Origin: Thermoplasmata archaeon
GTDB taxonomy: Archaea > Thermoplasmatota > Thermoplasmata > Lutacidiplasmatales > UBA184
DNA length: 64,000 nt
Assembly (NCBI GenBank): GCA_022749815.1
Contig: JAKIWV010000001.1
Coordinates: forward strand, 516,124-580,123
Reading direction: 5' to 3'
The position numbers and the translations under genes are program-made. Positions 8,645-17,333 of the stretch are shown here, piece after piece. The notes beneath the pieces are model-generated. The model ran no database searches. It was not told the origin of the DNA and saw nothing but the letters and a program-made list of their open reading frames with translations. The first letter of the stretch is position 1, and every line of letters starts with the position of its first letter.

Positions 8645-8650
8645 TATAAA
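8645..8650. promoter_or_regulatory. TATA box between rpl40e and the AMMECR1 gene
   Basis: CTATAAAG in a GC-rich divergent gap. On the minus strand it is about 30 nt before the L40e ATG; on the plus strand it could serve the AMMECR1 gene with a ~40-nt leader. Confidence 0.55.
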
Positions 8651-8712
8651 GCGTTCCCGGAGCGTGGCGACCCGGCGGCCAACGCTAAGCTTCGGGGAGC
8701 GGTTCTGGCGCC

Positions 8713-9351
8713 GTGTCGCCGGCGGGAGTGGTTGGAATAGAGGTCGGCGAGCCTGCGGTCCATCTCGCCCGCCGCACGCTCGACGCGGTCCTGGGACCGC
8801 ACCCTCCAAAGGATCCCGCCGCTCCGTTCCGGGACCTGCGGCTCCCCGCCGCATTCGACGAGGCTCGCGGCGTGTTCACGACCCTGAAGCAGTTCCCCTC
8901 CGGCCTTCTCCGGGGGTGCATCGGGTATCCCCTCCCCGTCGTCCCCCTCCGGGTCGGCGTCCCTCAGACCGCCGCGGGAGCCGCTCTCGAGGATCCCCGG
9001 TTCCCGCCCGTGGCCCTCGCGGAGCTCCCGCGCGTGTCGGTCGAGGTCTCGATACTGACGGTTCCGGAACTCCTGCGGATGCGGCGGCCCCGCGACCGTG
9101 CCGCCGCGGTTCGGGTCGGAGTCGATGGGTTGATCGTGCGAGGGAGGCGAGCCGAGGGCCTCCTGCTGCCCCAGGTCGCGGTCGAGCACGGCTGGACCGC
9201 GGAGGAGTTCCTCGCCGAGACCTGCGGCAAAGCGGGCCTGCCTGTTGACGCGTGGCTCCGACCGGAGAGCCACGTCCTGCGGTTCGGCTCCTCGGTGTTC
9301 GCCGAATCGGAACCCGGCGGAGCGGTCGAAGCGGTGTCGCTGCTCCCCTAG
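8713..9351 (+). CDS. AMMECR1 domain protein
   Basis: 212 residues, GTG start. The diagnostic hexapeptide of the family, LRGCIGY, lies near residue 65, preceded by GVFTTLKQFPSG and followed by ALEDPRFPPVALAELPRVSVEVSIL and VGVDGLIVRGRRAEGLLLPQVA. Length and domain extent are normal. AMMECR1 proteins are conserved in archaea and eukaryotes; the function is unsettled, with structural hints of a nucleotide or cofactor role. It is divergent from rpl40e, as part of a housekeeping stretch. Confidence 0.92.
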   Translation: MSPAGVVGIEVGEPAVHLARRTLDAVLGPHPPKDPAAPFRDLRLPAAFDEARGVFTTLKQFPSGLLRGCIGYPLPVVPLRVGVPQTAAGAALEDPRFPPVALAELPRVSVEVSILTVPELLRMRRPRDRAAAVRVGVDGLIVRGRRAEGLLLPQVAVEHGWTAEEFLAETCGKAGLPVDAWLRPESHVLRFGSSVFAESEPGGAVEAVSLLP

Positions 9352-9468
9352 GAGAAGCGGTCCCTTCGAGCCGAGCTCTCCCTTGGGACATTCCCGCTAA
9401 GTACTTCGCGAGGGCGGGGCGCCGGGCCCAACGGGTATCGGGTTCCGGATCGTGGCGAGGGTTACGGC

Positions 9469-9798
9469 ATGTGGATGTTGACCCGACGTTGGTCGCCGTT
9501 CGGCTGGACGCTGCTCGCGATCGTGGGCATTGGCGCGGCGTCCTTCGGGACCCTGGCGTTCGCGTTCTTCCTTTCCGGTCTCGTTACCTCCCCCGGGACG
9601 ACGAGCGTCACGTCGCTGGGGAGCTGGGGGTACGTGGTGTCCGGCTCTATCGCGGTCGCGGGCTTTTCGCTCTTGATCTGGTCCCGACAGGTCGCCGGCC
9701 ACTCCGCCCCGACGCCCGCCGTCGAGAGTCGACCGGGAGAGGGACGGCCCGCGGCGACGCTCTCGAACCCGCCGACGCCCGGCCGCCCTCGGGGCTGA
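9469..9798 (+). CDS. Hypothetical small membrane protein
   Basis: 109 residues, ATG start. Two hydrophobic segments (about residues 12-37 and 52-70) are separated by a Gly/Ser/Thr loop, and a Pro/Gly/Arg-rich polar tail follows. No family is recognised. Hydrophobicity in this frame and lack of a better frame support coding, but there is no clear ribosome-binding site. It converges on ileS. Confidence 0.45.
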   Translation: MWMLTRRWSPFGWTLLAIVGIGAASFGTLAFAFFLSGLVTSPGTTSVTSLGSWGYVVSGSIAVAGFSLLIWSRQVAGHSAPTPAVESRPGEGRPAATLSNPPTPGRPRG

Positions 9799-9840
9799 GA
9801 GACAAGAAAGGGGGCCTCGAGCCCACCGGGCAAATGTGGT

Positions 9841-12810
9841 TCAATCGGTGACGCGCCGTAGCGTGGCGGCCAGACTCCCATCGTCTAGTTCCCAGTGGAG
9901 TGCCTCGGCCGGCGGCGTTCCCTCGAGCACTTCGAGCGGGCCCTCCACGAGCAGCTCCCTGCCCAGCCGGTCCCCGTGCGCTCGGAGCGCGTTCGCGAGG
10001 TCCCCCGTGGCCCACAAGGTCAGATGGATCCGGTCGGTGAACGCGAGGCGGGCCTCCTTGCGAGCGTGCTGCAAGCGTCGCATCGCTTCCCGGAACAGGC
10101 CCTCCCGATACAGCTCGGGCGGGGGCGACCGCGGGAGCCGGGCCACCCACCCCCGTCCGTCGTCGCGGTCGACCCATCCTTCCGTCGGGTACGCCGATCC
10201 GTTTCCCGGCGCTTCGACACGGAACTCCCGCACGTTCAGCTCCTCCAGCAACAGTTCCGTCGCGGCCGGTCCGAGATGGAGGAATGAGGGCGTCGTCTCG
10301 GTCTCGAGCACGAACACGGGGAGCGGGAAGCGGGACTTCACACCGGCGCGCTGGCGCAGTTCCCGACCGACCTCGACCCAGCCCCTGAGCTCGGTCATGG
10401 CGTGCTCGAGCTCGGGCTCGCCCGCCGAAGCGGGCGTGGGCCAGGCGGAGAAATGCACGGATCGGTGGGGGTCGGCAAACGGCGTTGCAGTCAGCGACTG
10501 GTAGAGGTGCTCGGCGAGAAACGGCGAGAGCGGCGCCAAAAGCTGCGCCAGGGTCCAGAGGGTGTAGGACAGGGTCGCGTCGGCGGCATGCCGGTCGGCT
10601 GGGTGTTCGTCGCTCCAGAACCGGGGGCGCGACCGTCGCACGTACCAGGTCGAAAGATCGTCGACGAACGCGGTGATGGCGCCCGCGGCGGTGTGTGTCT
10701 CGTAGGCTTCGAGGGCATCGGTCACCTCTCGAACCAGACCGTCGAGCCGGGAGAGCAGCCACCGGTCGATCAAATGATGGACCGACGGACGGTCGATCGT
10801 TGGTCGAAGGCCGTCGGCCTCCGCGTTCGTACGGTAGAACTCGTAGACATGGAGCAAGGTGCCGAGAGTACGCTGGGCGGAGAGCTGGATCGACCGCAGG
10901 GAAAGGCGCGCCGACTCGGTGTAGTCGGTCGCATAGAACGCCCAGCGCAGCGCGTCGCCGCCGATCTCCTCGAGAAGGGTCACCGGATCGAAGACGTTCC
11001 CCTTCGACTTCGACATCTTCTGGCCGGAATCGTCCAGCAGAAGTCCGTTCACGAGGCAGGTCCGGTACGCCGGTCGGTCAAAGAGCGCCGTGGCGAGAAC
11101 GTGGAGGGTGTAGAACCACCCCCGGGTCTGGTCGAGCCCCTCTCCGATGTAGTCGAGCGGCTCGGCCGGTTCGAACGGCCCCGGCTCGAACGGGTAGTGA
11201 TACTGGGCGTATGGCGCGGACCCGCTGTCGTACCATCCGTCGATGGTGTACGGTTCACGGCTCGTCGCTCCGCCGCAGGCGGGACACGGGAAATGGATCC
11301 GGTCCACCTGTACCCGATGCGGGTCGAAGTTCGTCGGCAACGGGGCGCCCGAATGACGCCCCAGTTCCTCGAACGACCCGATGCAGGTGAAGTGCCCCTC
11401 GGGGCACCGCCAGATCGGGAGCGGGGTACCCCAGTACCGGTTCCGCGACAGGGCCCAGTCCTTCGCCTCGTCGAGGAAATTTCCGTACCGACCGTGCTGC
11501 ATGTGGGCGGGGATCCACCGGACGGCTTCGTTGGTCCGGACGAGCGCGTCGCGGATCTGCGAACTCCGCACAAACCAGGAATCGAGCGCCCGGTAGAGCA
11601 GGGGGGTGGCGCAACGCCAGCACGTGGGATACGTGTGCCGCAGCTTTTCCTCATGGAACACGGACCCCGCGGCGCGCAGTTGGTCGAGGAGGATCGGGTC
11701 GGCGGCCTTGAAGCCCTTCCCCGCGACGGGGGGAACCGCTTCGGTAAAGACCCCGTGGCTGTCCAGCGGGTCGAAGAAGCCGACCCGCTCCCGCTCTCCG
11801 ATTCGCTGGTCGTCGACCCCGTAACTCGGGGCGATATGGACGAGTCCGGTTCCCTCGGCTTCGCCGACAAAGTCGTCCGCCACGATCCGGTATCGTCCGG
11901 TCCCGGCGCCGGCGAATGGGAACAACGGGGTATAGTCGAGATTCACGAGCTCCGAGCCGAGGTCCCGATGGAGCACGTCAGGGGACCCCGGAAAATACCG
12001 GGCGACGGTCCCTTGCGCGAGGAGGTACTCGTGGCCGTCCGGCCCCCGGACGCCGAGATACGTCAGGTCCTTCCGCACCGCGATGAGGAGATTGGCGGGC
12101 AACGTCCAGGGCGTGGTCGTCCATACCAGCAGGTGACGCGGCGTTCCGTCCTCCGCCGGGGAGACATCGACCCGGACCACGACCGACGGGTCGGTGAGTT
12201 CCTTGTACCCTTGCGCGACCTCATGGGAGGAAAGCGGCGTTTCGCATCGAGGGCAGTACGGGAGGGTGTAGAATCCCTTCGAGACCAACCCGCGGTCGAA
12301 CAGCGTCTTGAGGGACCACCAGACGCTTTCGATGAAGGGGGGATCCATCGTAGCGTAGGCGTGGTCGTAGTCGAGCCAGTACCCGATCTGCCGGCTCATG
12401 TCGCGCCAGATCTGGACGTACTCGAACACGCTCGCCCGGCATTCCTCGCAGAACCGGTCGACGCCGAACGCTTCGATCTCCTTTTTCGAGCGGAATCCGT
12501 GTCGCTTCTCGATCTCGAGCTCGACCGGCAACCCGTGGCAATCCCAGCCGGCCATTGGCGTAACGATGCGGTACCCGCGCATCCGGCGGTACCGCAGGGG
12601 CACGTCCTTCAGGGCCCGGGTCAAGGCATGCCCGAGGTGGGGTCGGCCGTTCGCCGTCGGAGGTCCCTCGGTGAACCGGAAGGGGGGCCCGTCGGGGTGC
12701 AGCGCCAACGCGCGGGGAACGAGGTCGGTGTCGTGCCAGAACTTCTCCACACGCCGCTGGAGCTCCAGCAGACGCCGTCCCGGCGGAGGCGTCGCGGGAT
12801 CGACCGTCAC
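9841..12810 (-). CDS. ileS: Isoleucyl-tRNA synthetase
   Basis: 989 residues. It charges tRNA-Ile in the cytoplasm. The class I HIGH signature appears as RPHLGHALTRALKD near residue 57 and the second signature as GQKMSKSKGN near residue 605. The CP1 editing domain includes WTTTPWTLPAN and GTGLVHIAPSYGVDD. The anticodon-binding domain and C-terminal extension are of archaeal/eukaryotic type. FTEGPPTANGRPHLGH and GWDCHGLPVE are typical of IleRS rather than ValRS. The ATG lies about 28 nt from a TTTATT box, so the mRNA is probably leaderless. Confidence 0.97.
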   Translation of the reverse strand: MTVDPATPPPGRRLLELQRRVEKFWHDTDLVPRALALHPDGPPFRFTEGPPTANGRPHLGHALTRALKDVPLRYRRMRGYRIVTPMAGWDCHGLPVELEIEKRHGFRSKKEIEAFGVDRFCEECRASVFEYVQIWRDMSRQIGYWLDYDHAYATMDPPFIESVWWSLKTLFDRGLVSKGFYTLPYCPRCETPLSSHEVAQGYKELTDPSVVVRVDVSPAEDGTPRHLLVWTTTPWTLPANLLIAVRKDLTYLGVRGPDGHEYLLAQGTVARYFPGSPDVLHRDLGSELVNLDYTPLFPFAGAGTGRYRIVADDFVGEAEGTGLVHIAPSYGVDDQRIGERERVGFFDPLDSHGVFTEAVPPVAGKGFKAADPILLDQLRAAGSVFHEEKLRHTYPTCWRCATPLLYRALDSWFVRSSQIRDALVRTNEAVRWIPAHMQHGRYGNFLDEAKDWALSRNRYWGTPLPIWRCPEGHFTCIGSFEELGRHSGAPLPTNFDPHRVQVDRIHFPCPACGGATSREPYTIDGWYDSGSAPYAQYHYPFEPGPFEPAEPLDYIGEGLDQTRGWFYTLHVLATALFDRPAYRTCLVNGLLLDDSGQKMSKSKGNVFDPVTLLEEIGGDALRWAFYATDYTESARLSLRSIQLSAQRTLGTLLHVYEFYRTNAEADGLRPTIDRPSVHHLIDRWLLSRLDGLVREVTDALEAYETHTAAGAITAFVDDLSTWYVRRSRPRFWSDEHPADRHAADATLSYTLWTLAQLLAPLSPFLAEHLYQSLTATPFADPHRSVHFSAWPTPASAGEPELEHAMTELRGWVEVGRELRQRAGVKSRFPLPVFVLETETTPSFLHLGPAATELLLEELNVREFRVEAPGNGSAYPTEGWVDRDDGRGWVARLPRSPPPELYREGLFREAMRRLQHARKEARLAFTDRIHLTLWATGDLANALRAHGDRLGRELLVEGPLEVLEGTPPAEALHWELDDGSLAATLRRVTD

Positions 12811-12835
12811 GGTCCGCGGCGAGGGATGACCGGGG

Positions 12836-12841
12836 AATAAA
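12836..12841 (-). promoter_or_regulatory. TATA box of ileS
   Basis: TTTATT on the minus strand, centred ~28 nt upstream of the ileS ATG in a GC-rich gap of 52 nt. Confidence 0.55.
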
Positions 12842-12862
12842 GGCGCGGTCGCGGCGGCGGGC

Positions 12863-13705
12863 TCAGCGGCTCAAACCCGGCGGTGGAGACGACTCCGATT
12901 CCGGACCTACATGGGCGTCTTTGTGACGCTCGACGATGGTTCCCGCGACGTACTGGACGTGGGTGTGGGGGCCGAGCCAGATCCGGTCGGCCTTGAGGTG
13001 GTGCACGCGAACCCCGGAGAGATGGACTTCGGCGGCCTCGATCCGTTGGACCTCGAGCTCTTGCCACGGCGGGGGCGGGAGGAGGAAGATCGCGAAGGGG
13101 AGAAGGGACTTCCGGTGGCGGATCTCGACCCAGTCGGCGTGGATCTCGTCCACGGAGGAAACGCTTCCGATCTCGCCGGAGATCGATCGAGCCGCCAGGG
13201 TCCCTTTCACAGACAGCCGGCCGTCGAAGAGGACCGTCTCGGCGTCGACGTTCTGACCGACTTCCAGCGACCCCTTCCACTCGAGGGTCTCGGCAACCGT
13301 GAGCGCCCCCCCGACGGCGATGGTGCCGACCAGATGCGCTCTCCGGGCCGAGACGCTGCCCCCCGCGCGGAGCGTTCCGCGGCTGCGAAGTTCCTCCGAC
13401 ACACGAACCTCGCCCTCGATGCGATGGGTGCCCGCGAGTTCGAGCTCGCCCGCGGTGAGCTTTCCTCCGACGGTCAGCGACCCGGTGAGGCGTCCCATCG
13501 CGATCTCGACGTCCCCGACCACCTTTGTCGAGCCTCGCGTCGTCCACGCGAGGGTCCGAACGCTGGGCAGGCGATTGATCCCCGTTAGATGGAGCGCCCC
13601 GGAGAGCGGGACGGCGGGGACCGCCGTGGGAGGGAGAACCAAAGGAGGGGCGCTCGGGCCGGGAGCGCGGGGGGAGACACTGGCGGCAGGAGCGGCAGCG
13701 GCCAT
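12863..13705 (-). CDS. Bactofilin-like polymer-forming protein
   Basis: 280 residues. After a Pro/Ala-rich N-terminus of ~45 residues, residues ~55-190 form short repeats of the type GxLxVGGxLTAGELELAG, each carrying regularly spaced Gly/Val/Leu, the pattern of a right-handed beta-helix as in bactofilins. Bactofilins self-assemble without nucleotide into cytoskeletal filaments. The C-terminal ~80 residues (from VEIRHRKSLLPFAIFLLPPPPW) contain one hydrophobic stretch and more strands. No neighbour indicates a specific role. Confidence 0.65.
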   Translation of the reverse strand: MAAAAPAASVSPRAPGPSAPPLVLPPTAVPAVPLSGALHLTGINRLPSVRTLAWTTRGSTKVVGDVEIAMGRLTGSLTVGGKLTAGELELAGTHRIEGEVRVSEELRSRGTLRAGGSVSARRAHLVGTIAVGGALTVAETLEWKGSLEVGQNVDAETVLFDGRLSVKGTLAARSISGEIGSVSSVDEIHADWVEIRHRKSLLPFAIFLLPPPPWQELEVQRIEAAEVHLSGVRVHHLKADRIWLGPHTHVQYVAGTIVERHKDAHVGPESESSPPPGLSR

Positions 13706-13762
13706 AGGAGCGGCTACTCGAACGTCCGAGGTTCAAGAGTCTTGGCAGACCGAGGCGCCCGG

Positions 13763-14191
13763 TCAGGTCCGGAGCGGTCCCACGCGCAGCCGCCGATGCT
13801 CCTGCATGATGCAGAGGTCCTGGTAGACCTGGATACCGTGCTCCCGTGCCGATGCCGCCGCGGCCTCGTTCTGCACCCCCAGTTGCATCCAGATGGTCGG
13901 GACGCCTCGTCCGATCGCCTCGTCCACGATCGGCGCCACCTGGTCGTTGCGCCGGAAAATGTCGACGATGTCGATGGGCTGTCCCGTCGGAATCGCGCTC
14001 ACGGAGGGGTAGGCTCGGAGCCCGAGCACCTCGGAGAGGTTAGGGTTCACCGGGACGATCGTGTATCCCTGGCTCAGTAGGTACCGGGCGGCGCGGTTCG
14101 AATCCCGGTCGGGTTTGTCTGAGAGTCCCACGACGGCGATGGTCCGAGCGTTCCGGAGGATCTCCCGAGTGGTCTCGTCGGAGGTCATCAT
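13763..14191 (-). CDS. CoA-binding domain protein (YccU-like)
   Basis: 142 residues. A Rossmann-like CoA_binding fold: TIAVVGLSDKPDRDSNRAARYL, GYTIVPVNPN, IDIVDIFRR and WMQLGVQNEAAAASAREHG. The family is a stand-alone version of the succinyl-CoA synthetase alpha N-terminal domain. The physiological role is unknown; CoA or nucleotide binding is inferred from fold. Two adjacent ATG codons offer starts one residue apart. A 3' gap of ~45 nt separates it from the CPBP protease upstream on the same strand. Confidence 0.88.
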   Translation of the reverse strand: MMTSDETTREILRNARTIAVVGLSDKPDRDSNRAARYLLSQGYTIVPVNPNLSEVLGLRAYPSVSAIPTGQPIDIVDIFRRNDQVAPIVDEAIGRGVPTIWMQLGVQNEAAAASAREHGIQVYQDLCIMQEHRRLRVGPLRT

Positions 14192-14237
14192 ACGAACCGA
14201 AGCCGGGTCTCCCTGAACTCGGGGCCTTGGAGAGTAG

Positions 14238-15206
14238 TCATCGGGTCGTGGGGGGACCGGGGCCGCGGGGAGGCATCGGCGAGGGAAGAGGCGGTGGGTC
14301 GACGGCGCGCTCGGGCGGCCACACGATCGCGGGGTTTCCCTGCGGGGCGTCCCGCAAGGAAACGAAGCCGGGCAGCCCGGGGGTGATCGGTCCGCGCGGT
14401 CGGCCTCGGAGGAACACCACGAGCGCCACGAGAGCCCCGACCAAGATCAGAAGGTAGTAGAGGTCGGTGCCCAAGCGCTGCGAAAGCAGCGTCGAGAAGA
14501 TCAGGGCGTCGTGGAGTCCGTGGAGCAGCCCCACGCCGAGCAGGTTTCCCCCAGAATGGCGGACGGCGAAGGAGAAGGCGAGTCCGGCGAAGAAGAGCTC
14601 GGCGAAGGCCACCCCGGAAGTGAGGCCGTACGTCTTTCCGTAGTAGAAATGCACTCCCGCGAACAGTACGCTCGTCCACGCCGCATGCACCACCCACTGG
14701 GACGGCCGTCGCACGAGCCAGTATCCGAAGATCCAGCCACGGAAGATCGTCTCCTCGACGATCCCGATCACGAAGGAGAACGCGACCCAGAACCACGGGT
14801 TCGAGGCCGCCTCCGTCAGGGCGGGATTCGGCTTGTTCAACTGGGGAAGGGCGGTAGGGTCGAGGCTCGCAACCGCCGCGATGATGGCGAAGGCCGCGAT
14901 CAATCCCAGAATGGACATCAGCCCGTACCAGCGGAGTCCCTGCACGACGGCGGAGCCGGGGTTCGAGAAGAAGTTCAGTAGGGGACGCCGCCCGACCAGA
15001 ACGAGAAACGCAACGATCGGGAGCCCGTAGACGATGAGCAGTGTGGTGAGGAGAGTAGAATAGAGCGGGCGGAGAGCCGGGACGCTCTGGGGCAGGAAGT
15101 ACTGGCTGAGAATGGCCACTACCGTGATGGCGACGGCCGTGAGGTAGGCGGGGAGAGGAGCGACGTCCGATCGTCGGTCGTGCACGTCCTGGCCCTGTAG
15201 ACCCAT
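14238..15206 (-). CDS. CPBP-family intramembrane metalloprotease
   Basis: 322 residues with about eight membrane helices. The CPBP (Rce1/Abi) motifs are all present: EETIFRGWIF (motif 1, Glu-Glu and Arg), FAGVHFYYG (motif 2, His) and LLHGLHDAL (motif 3, His). These residues form the metalloprotease-like active site in the membrane. The start at 15206 is preferred over an upstream in-frame ATG at 15239 because a TAATTA box lies ~40 nt upstream, placing the transcript start between them. The target is unknown. Confidence 0.85.
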   Translation of the reverse strand: MGLQGQDVHDRRSDVAPLPAYLTAVAITVVAILSQYFLPQSVPALRPLYSTLLTTLLIVYGLPIVAFLVLVGRRPLLNFFSNPGSAVVQGLRWYGLMSILGLIAAFAIIAAVASLDPTALPQLNKPNPALTEAASNPWFWVAFSFVIGIVEETIFRGWIFGYWLVRRPSQWVVHAAWTSVLFAGVHFYYGKTYGLTSGVAFAELFFAGLAFSFAVRHSGGNLLGVGLLHGLHDALIFSTLLSQRLGTDLYYLLILVGALVALVVFLRGRPRGPITPGLPGFVSLRDAPQGNPAIVWPPERAVDPPPLPSPMPPRGPGPPTTR

Positions 15207-15242
15207 GGAGTAAGCTCGGCGGGCCTCGCGAGCGGGCAACGG

Positions 15243-15248
15243 TAATTA
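15243..15248. promoter_or_regulatory. Palindromic TATA-like box between the CPBP protease and fused ETF genes
   Basis: TAATTA, self-complementary, about 40 nt from the starts of both divergent genes, in a GC-rich background. Confidence 0.45.
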
Positions 15249-15286
15249 CGCCTTCCTCGCGTGCGAGCTTCGTCCGGGGTTCCTCG

Positions 15287-17122
15287 ATGGATTTCGCGGT
15301 CCTGGTCAAAGTGGTACCGGCGGTCGAGCAGCTCCGCTTCGACCCGGAACGGAAGACGATGATCCGGGCCGGCGTGCAGTCGTTCGTGAATCCGCACGAT
15401 AGCCGGGCCGTTCGCGTCGCGGTGCAGTTGCGACGCCCCGGCGAGCGCGTCTCGGTTTTCTCGATGGGTCCCCCAGAGACCACCGCCCCGCTCCGGGAGT
15501 CCTTCGCGTGGGGCGCGGACCGTGTCGTCCTCGTATCGGACCGGCTCCTGGCCGGCTCGGACACGCTCGTCACCGCCCGCGTACTGAAGGCGGCCTTGGG
15601 CCCGTCGGGACACGATATCGTCCTCGCCGGCGAACGGTCGGTCGATTCCGACACGGGCCAGGTCGGACCGGAAGTGGCGGCACTCCTGGACGTTCCTGTC
15701 TTGACGGCAACCCGTAACCTGACCCGGGCGGCCGAAGGGGACGTCCTCGAGTCCGTGAACGAGACGGAGACCGGATGGAACCGGTTCCGCTTCTCCCCGC
15801 CGGCGGTCGTCACGGTGAACGAGCGGATTCTCCGCAAACTACCCCCTCCCACCGTGCTCGATCGGGCTCGGGCACTGCAGATGACCGTCGAGGTACAGGG
15901 GATTCGAGACCTGGGCCTGTTCGCCGAACACGTGGGGCTCGGAGGATCTCCCACCGTTGTTCGGGCCGTCGAGAACGAGGAACCCGACCGCCGGCCCCGC
16001 GTGTTCGCGGAGGGGGAGCTCGCCGCGCGAATCGATGCCGCCGGAATGGCGGTCGAGGAGCTGCTCAACGTCCCACCACCGCGTCCCGTCCCCCTTCCTC
16101 CGATCTCGACCTCGCTGCGCGATGACCGGGAAGTGCTCGTCCTCGTCTCGGGCCCGCTCGGGGCGATCGAGACGGCGTGCCTCGGGGTGCTCTCCGAGCT
16201 GCGCCGGTGGGGCTCCCGGGTCTGGCCCTCGGCAGCGTGGGTCGGACGTGCGCCGAGCGAGGCCGAGCAGGTAGATGTTGCGCGGTTCGGCGCGGCCCGA
16301 GGGTACCTGGTTCCGACCGGCGGTTCGTACGTTGGCTCACGGACCGCCGCGCTCGGTCTCGACCATCTTCTCACGCTACGGCCCGGTCTCGCCGGGGTCG
16401 TCGTGCTCGCGACTCCTTTCGGGCGAGCGGTCGCCGGTCAGCTGGCGGCCCGCCGAGGACTCGGTCTGACCGGGGATGCCGTCGGCCTTTTGGTCGACGC
16501 CGCCGGCGCCCTCGTTTGGAGGAAGCCCGCCTTCGGGGGGGGTCTGGTCGCCAGCATTCTGTCCCGGACCCGGCCGAGTCTCGCGACGGTCCGGCCCGGA
16601 GCGATGACGCGATCGGAGGATCGAGGGGCTCGCACCCTCTCCGTCCAAGAGACGCCCCCGGTCGTCTCGGGTCACGAGCCAGAACTGGTGGAGAGCGGTA
16701 GTGAGCTCGAAGCGAAATGGGGAGACCTGACGGTGGCACGTGTCGTGGTCGTGGTGGGGATGGGCCTCGGAGGCCCCGAGCGCCTCCCGGAGTTGCGCCC
16801 GACGCTCGAACGCTGGAACGCCGCCCTCGGAGCGACGCGGCGCGTCGTCGACGCCGGGTGGCTCCCGGGAAGCCGGCAGGTGGGGCTGACCGGCCGGAGC
16901 CTGGCCGCCGACCTCGCCGTGCTCGTCGGAGTCAGCGGCGCCACCAACCAGCTCGTCGGCCTCCGCCGGACTCGAGTCCTTCTCGCGGTCAACACGGACC
17001 CGGCCGCGCCGGTGTTCCAGCGCGTGGACGTCGGGATCGTGGGCGGTTGGCCGGAGGTGATCCCTCGGCTCACGGACCGGCTGGCGGCGGTCGCGCGGGG
17101 ACGGACCGTCGCGCCGGGCTGA
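15287..17122 (+). CDS. etfBA: Electron transfer flavoprotein, fused beta and alpha subunits
   Basis: 611 residues. The N-terminal ~260 residues are EtfB: VLVKVVPAVEQLRFD, WGADRVVLVSD, DIVLAGERSVDSDTGQVGPEVA and VTVNERILRKLPPP. Residues ~285-605 are EtfA: LVLVSGPLGAIE, GLTGDAVGLLVDA, WRKPAFGGGLVASILS, and the FAD-binding C-domain with GMGLGGPERL, GWLPGSRQVGLTGRSLA, SGATNQLVGLRRTR and AVNTDPAAPVFQRVDVG. ETF carries electrons from acyl-CoA and other dehydrogenases to the respiratory chain. Single-chain ETF is known in Sulfolobus and Thermoplasma. No ETF:quinone oxidoreductase is clearly encoded nearby. Confidence 0.93.
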   Translation: MDFAVLVKVVPAVEQLRFDPERKTMIRAGVQSFVNPHDSRAVRVAVQLRRPGERVSVFSMGPPETTAPLRESFAWGADRVVLVSDRLLAGSDTLVTARVLKAALGPSGHDIVLAGERSVDSDTGQVGPEVAALLDVPVLTATRNLTRAAEGDVLESVNETETGWNRFRFSPPAVVTVNERILRKLPPPTVLDRARALQMTVEVQGIRDLGLFAEHVGLGGSPTVVRAVENEEPDRRPRVFAEGELAARIDAAGMAVEELLNVPPPRPVPLPPISTSLRDDREVLVLVSGPLGAIETACLGVLSELRRWGSRVWPSAAWVGRAPSEAEQVDVARFGAARGYLVPTGGSYVGSRTAALGLDHLLTLRPGLAGVVVLATPFGRAVAGQLAARRGLGLTGDAVGLLVDAAGALVWRKPAFGGGLVASILSRTRPSLATVRPGAMTRSEDRGARTLSVQETPPVVSGHEPELVESGSELEAKWGDLTVARVVVVVGMGLGGPERLPELRPTLERWNAALGATRRVVDAGWLPGSRQVGLTGRSLAADLAVLVGVSGATNQLVGLRRTRVLLAVNTDPAAPVFQRVDVGIVGGWPEVIPRLTDRLAAVARGRTVAPG

Positions 17123-17333
17123 CGACGCTCGTCTGCTCGGCCACAGACAAGCAGGCCAGGAGGTCGTCGCTGGTGGCCCGGGCGCTTTCCGGAGTGGGGG
17201 CGCTGAACACGAACGACAGCACGCGGCCCCGGGCCCGCCACGTGAGATGCTCCGGCTGGTCCGCCGCAAGAGCGGTCGCGAGCCGGCGAGCCTCGGCGGC
17301 GGAGCCGTACCGCCGACGGAGGCTTACTTGGAT
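17070..17333 (-). CDS. Probable KEOPS complex subunit Pcc1, non-standard start
   Basis: A minus-strand frame of about 87 residues between the DUF1028 gene and the etfBA 3' end. It reads QVSLRRRYGSAAEARRL, ATALAADQPEHLTWRARG, LSFVFSAPTPESARATSDDL and LACLSVAEQTS, matching the Pcc1 pattern (early strand, helix with ALxxD, second strand, then a helix of form SxRATxDDLLxCLxxAE). Pcc1 is the dimerisation subunit of KEOPS, needed for the t6A modification of tRNA. There is no in-frame ATG, GTG or TTG before the domain; the given start (ATC, 17333) is only where the domain begins. It overlaps the DUF1028 stop and the etfBA 3' end. Confidence 0.6.
   Translation of the reverse strand: MQVSLRRRYGSAAEARRLATALAADQPEHLTWRARGRVLSFVFSAPTPESARATSDDLLACLSVAEQTSVVSPARRSVPARPPPAGP

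Noticed and set aside
10402-12840. Very long open frame antisense to ileS
   Set aside because: High GC leaves long antisense frames open. The translation is charge-rich without any domain, while the opposite strand is an unmistakable IleRS. Similar long antisense frames oppose most genes here.
14091-14120. Second T-arm-like GGTTCGAATCCC
   Set aside because: Lies inside the CoA-binding protein gene; stem arms do not pair, and no tRNA fold can be drawn around it.
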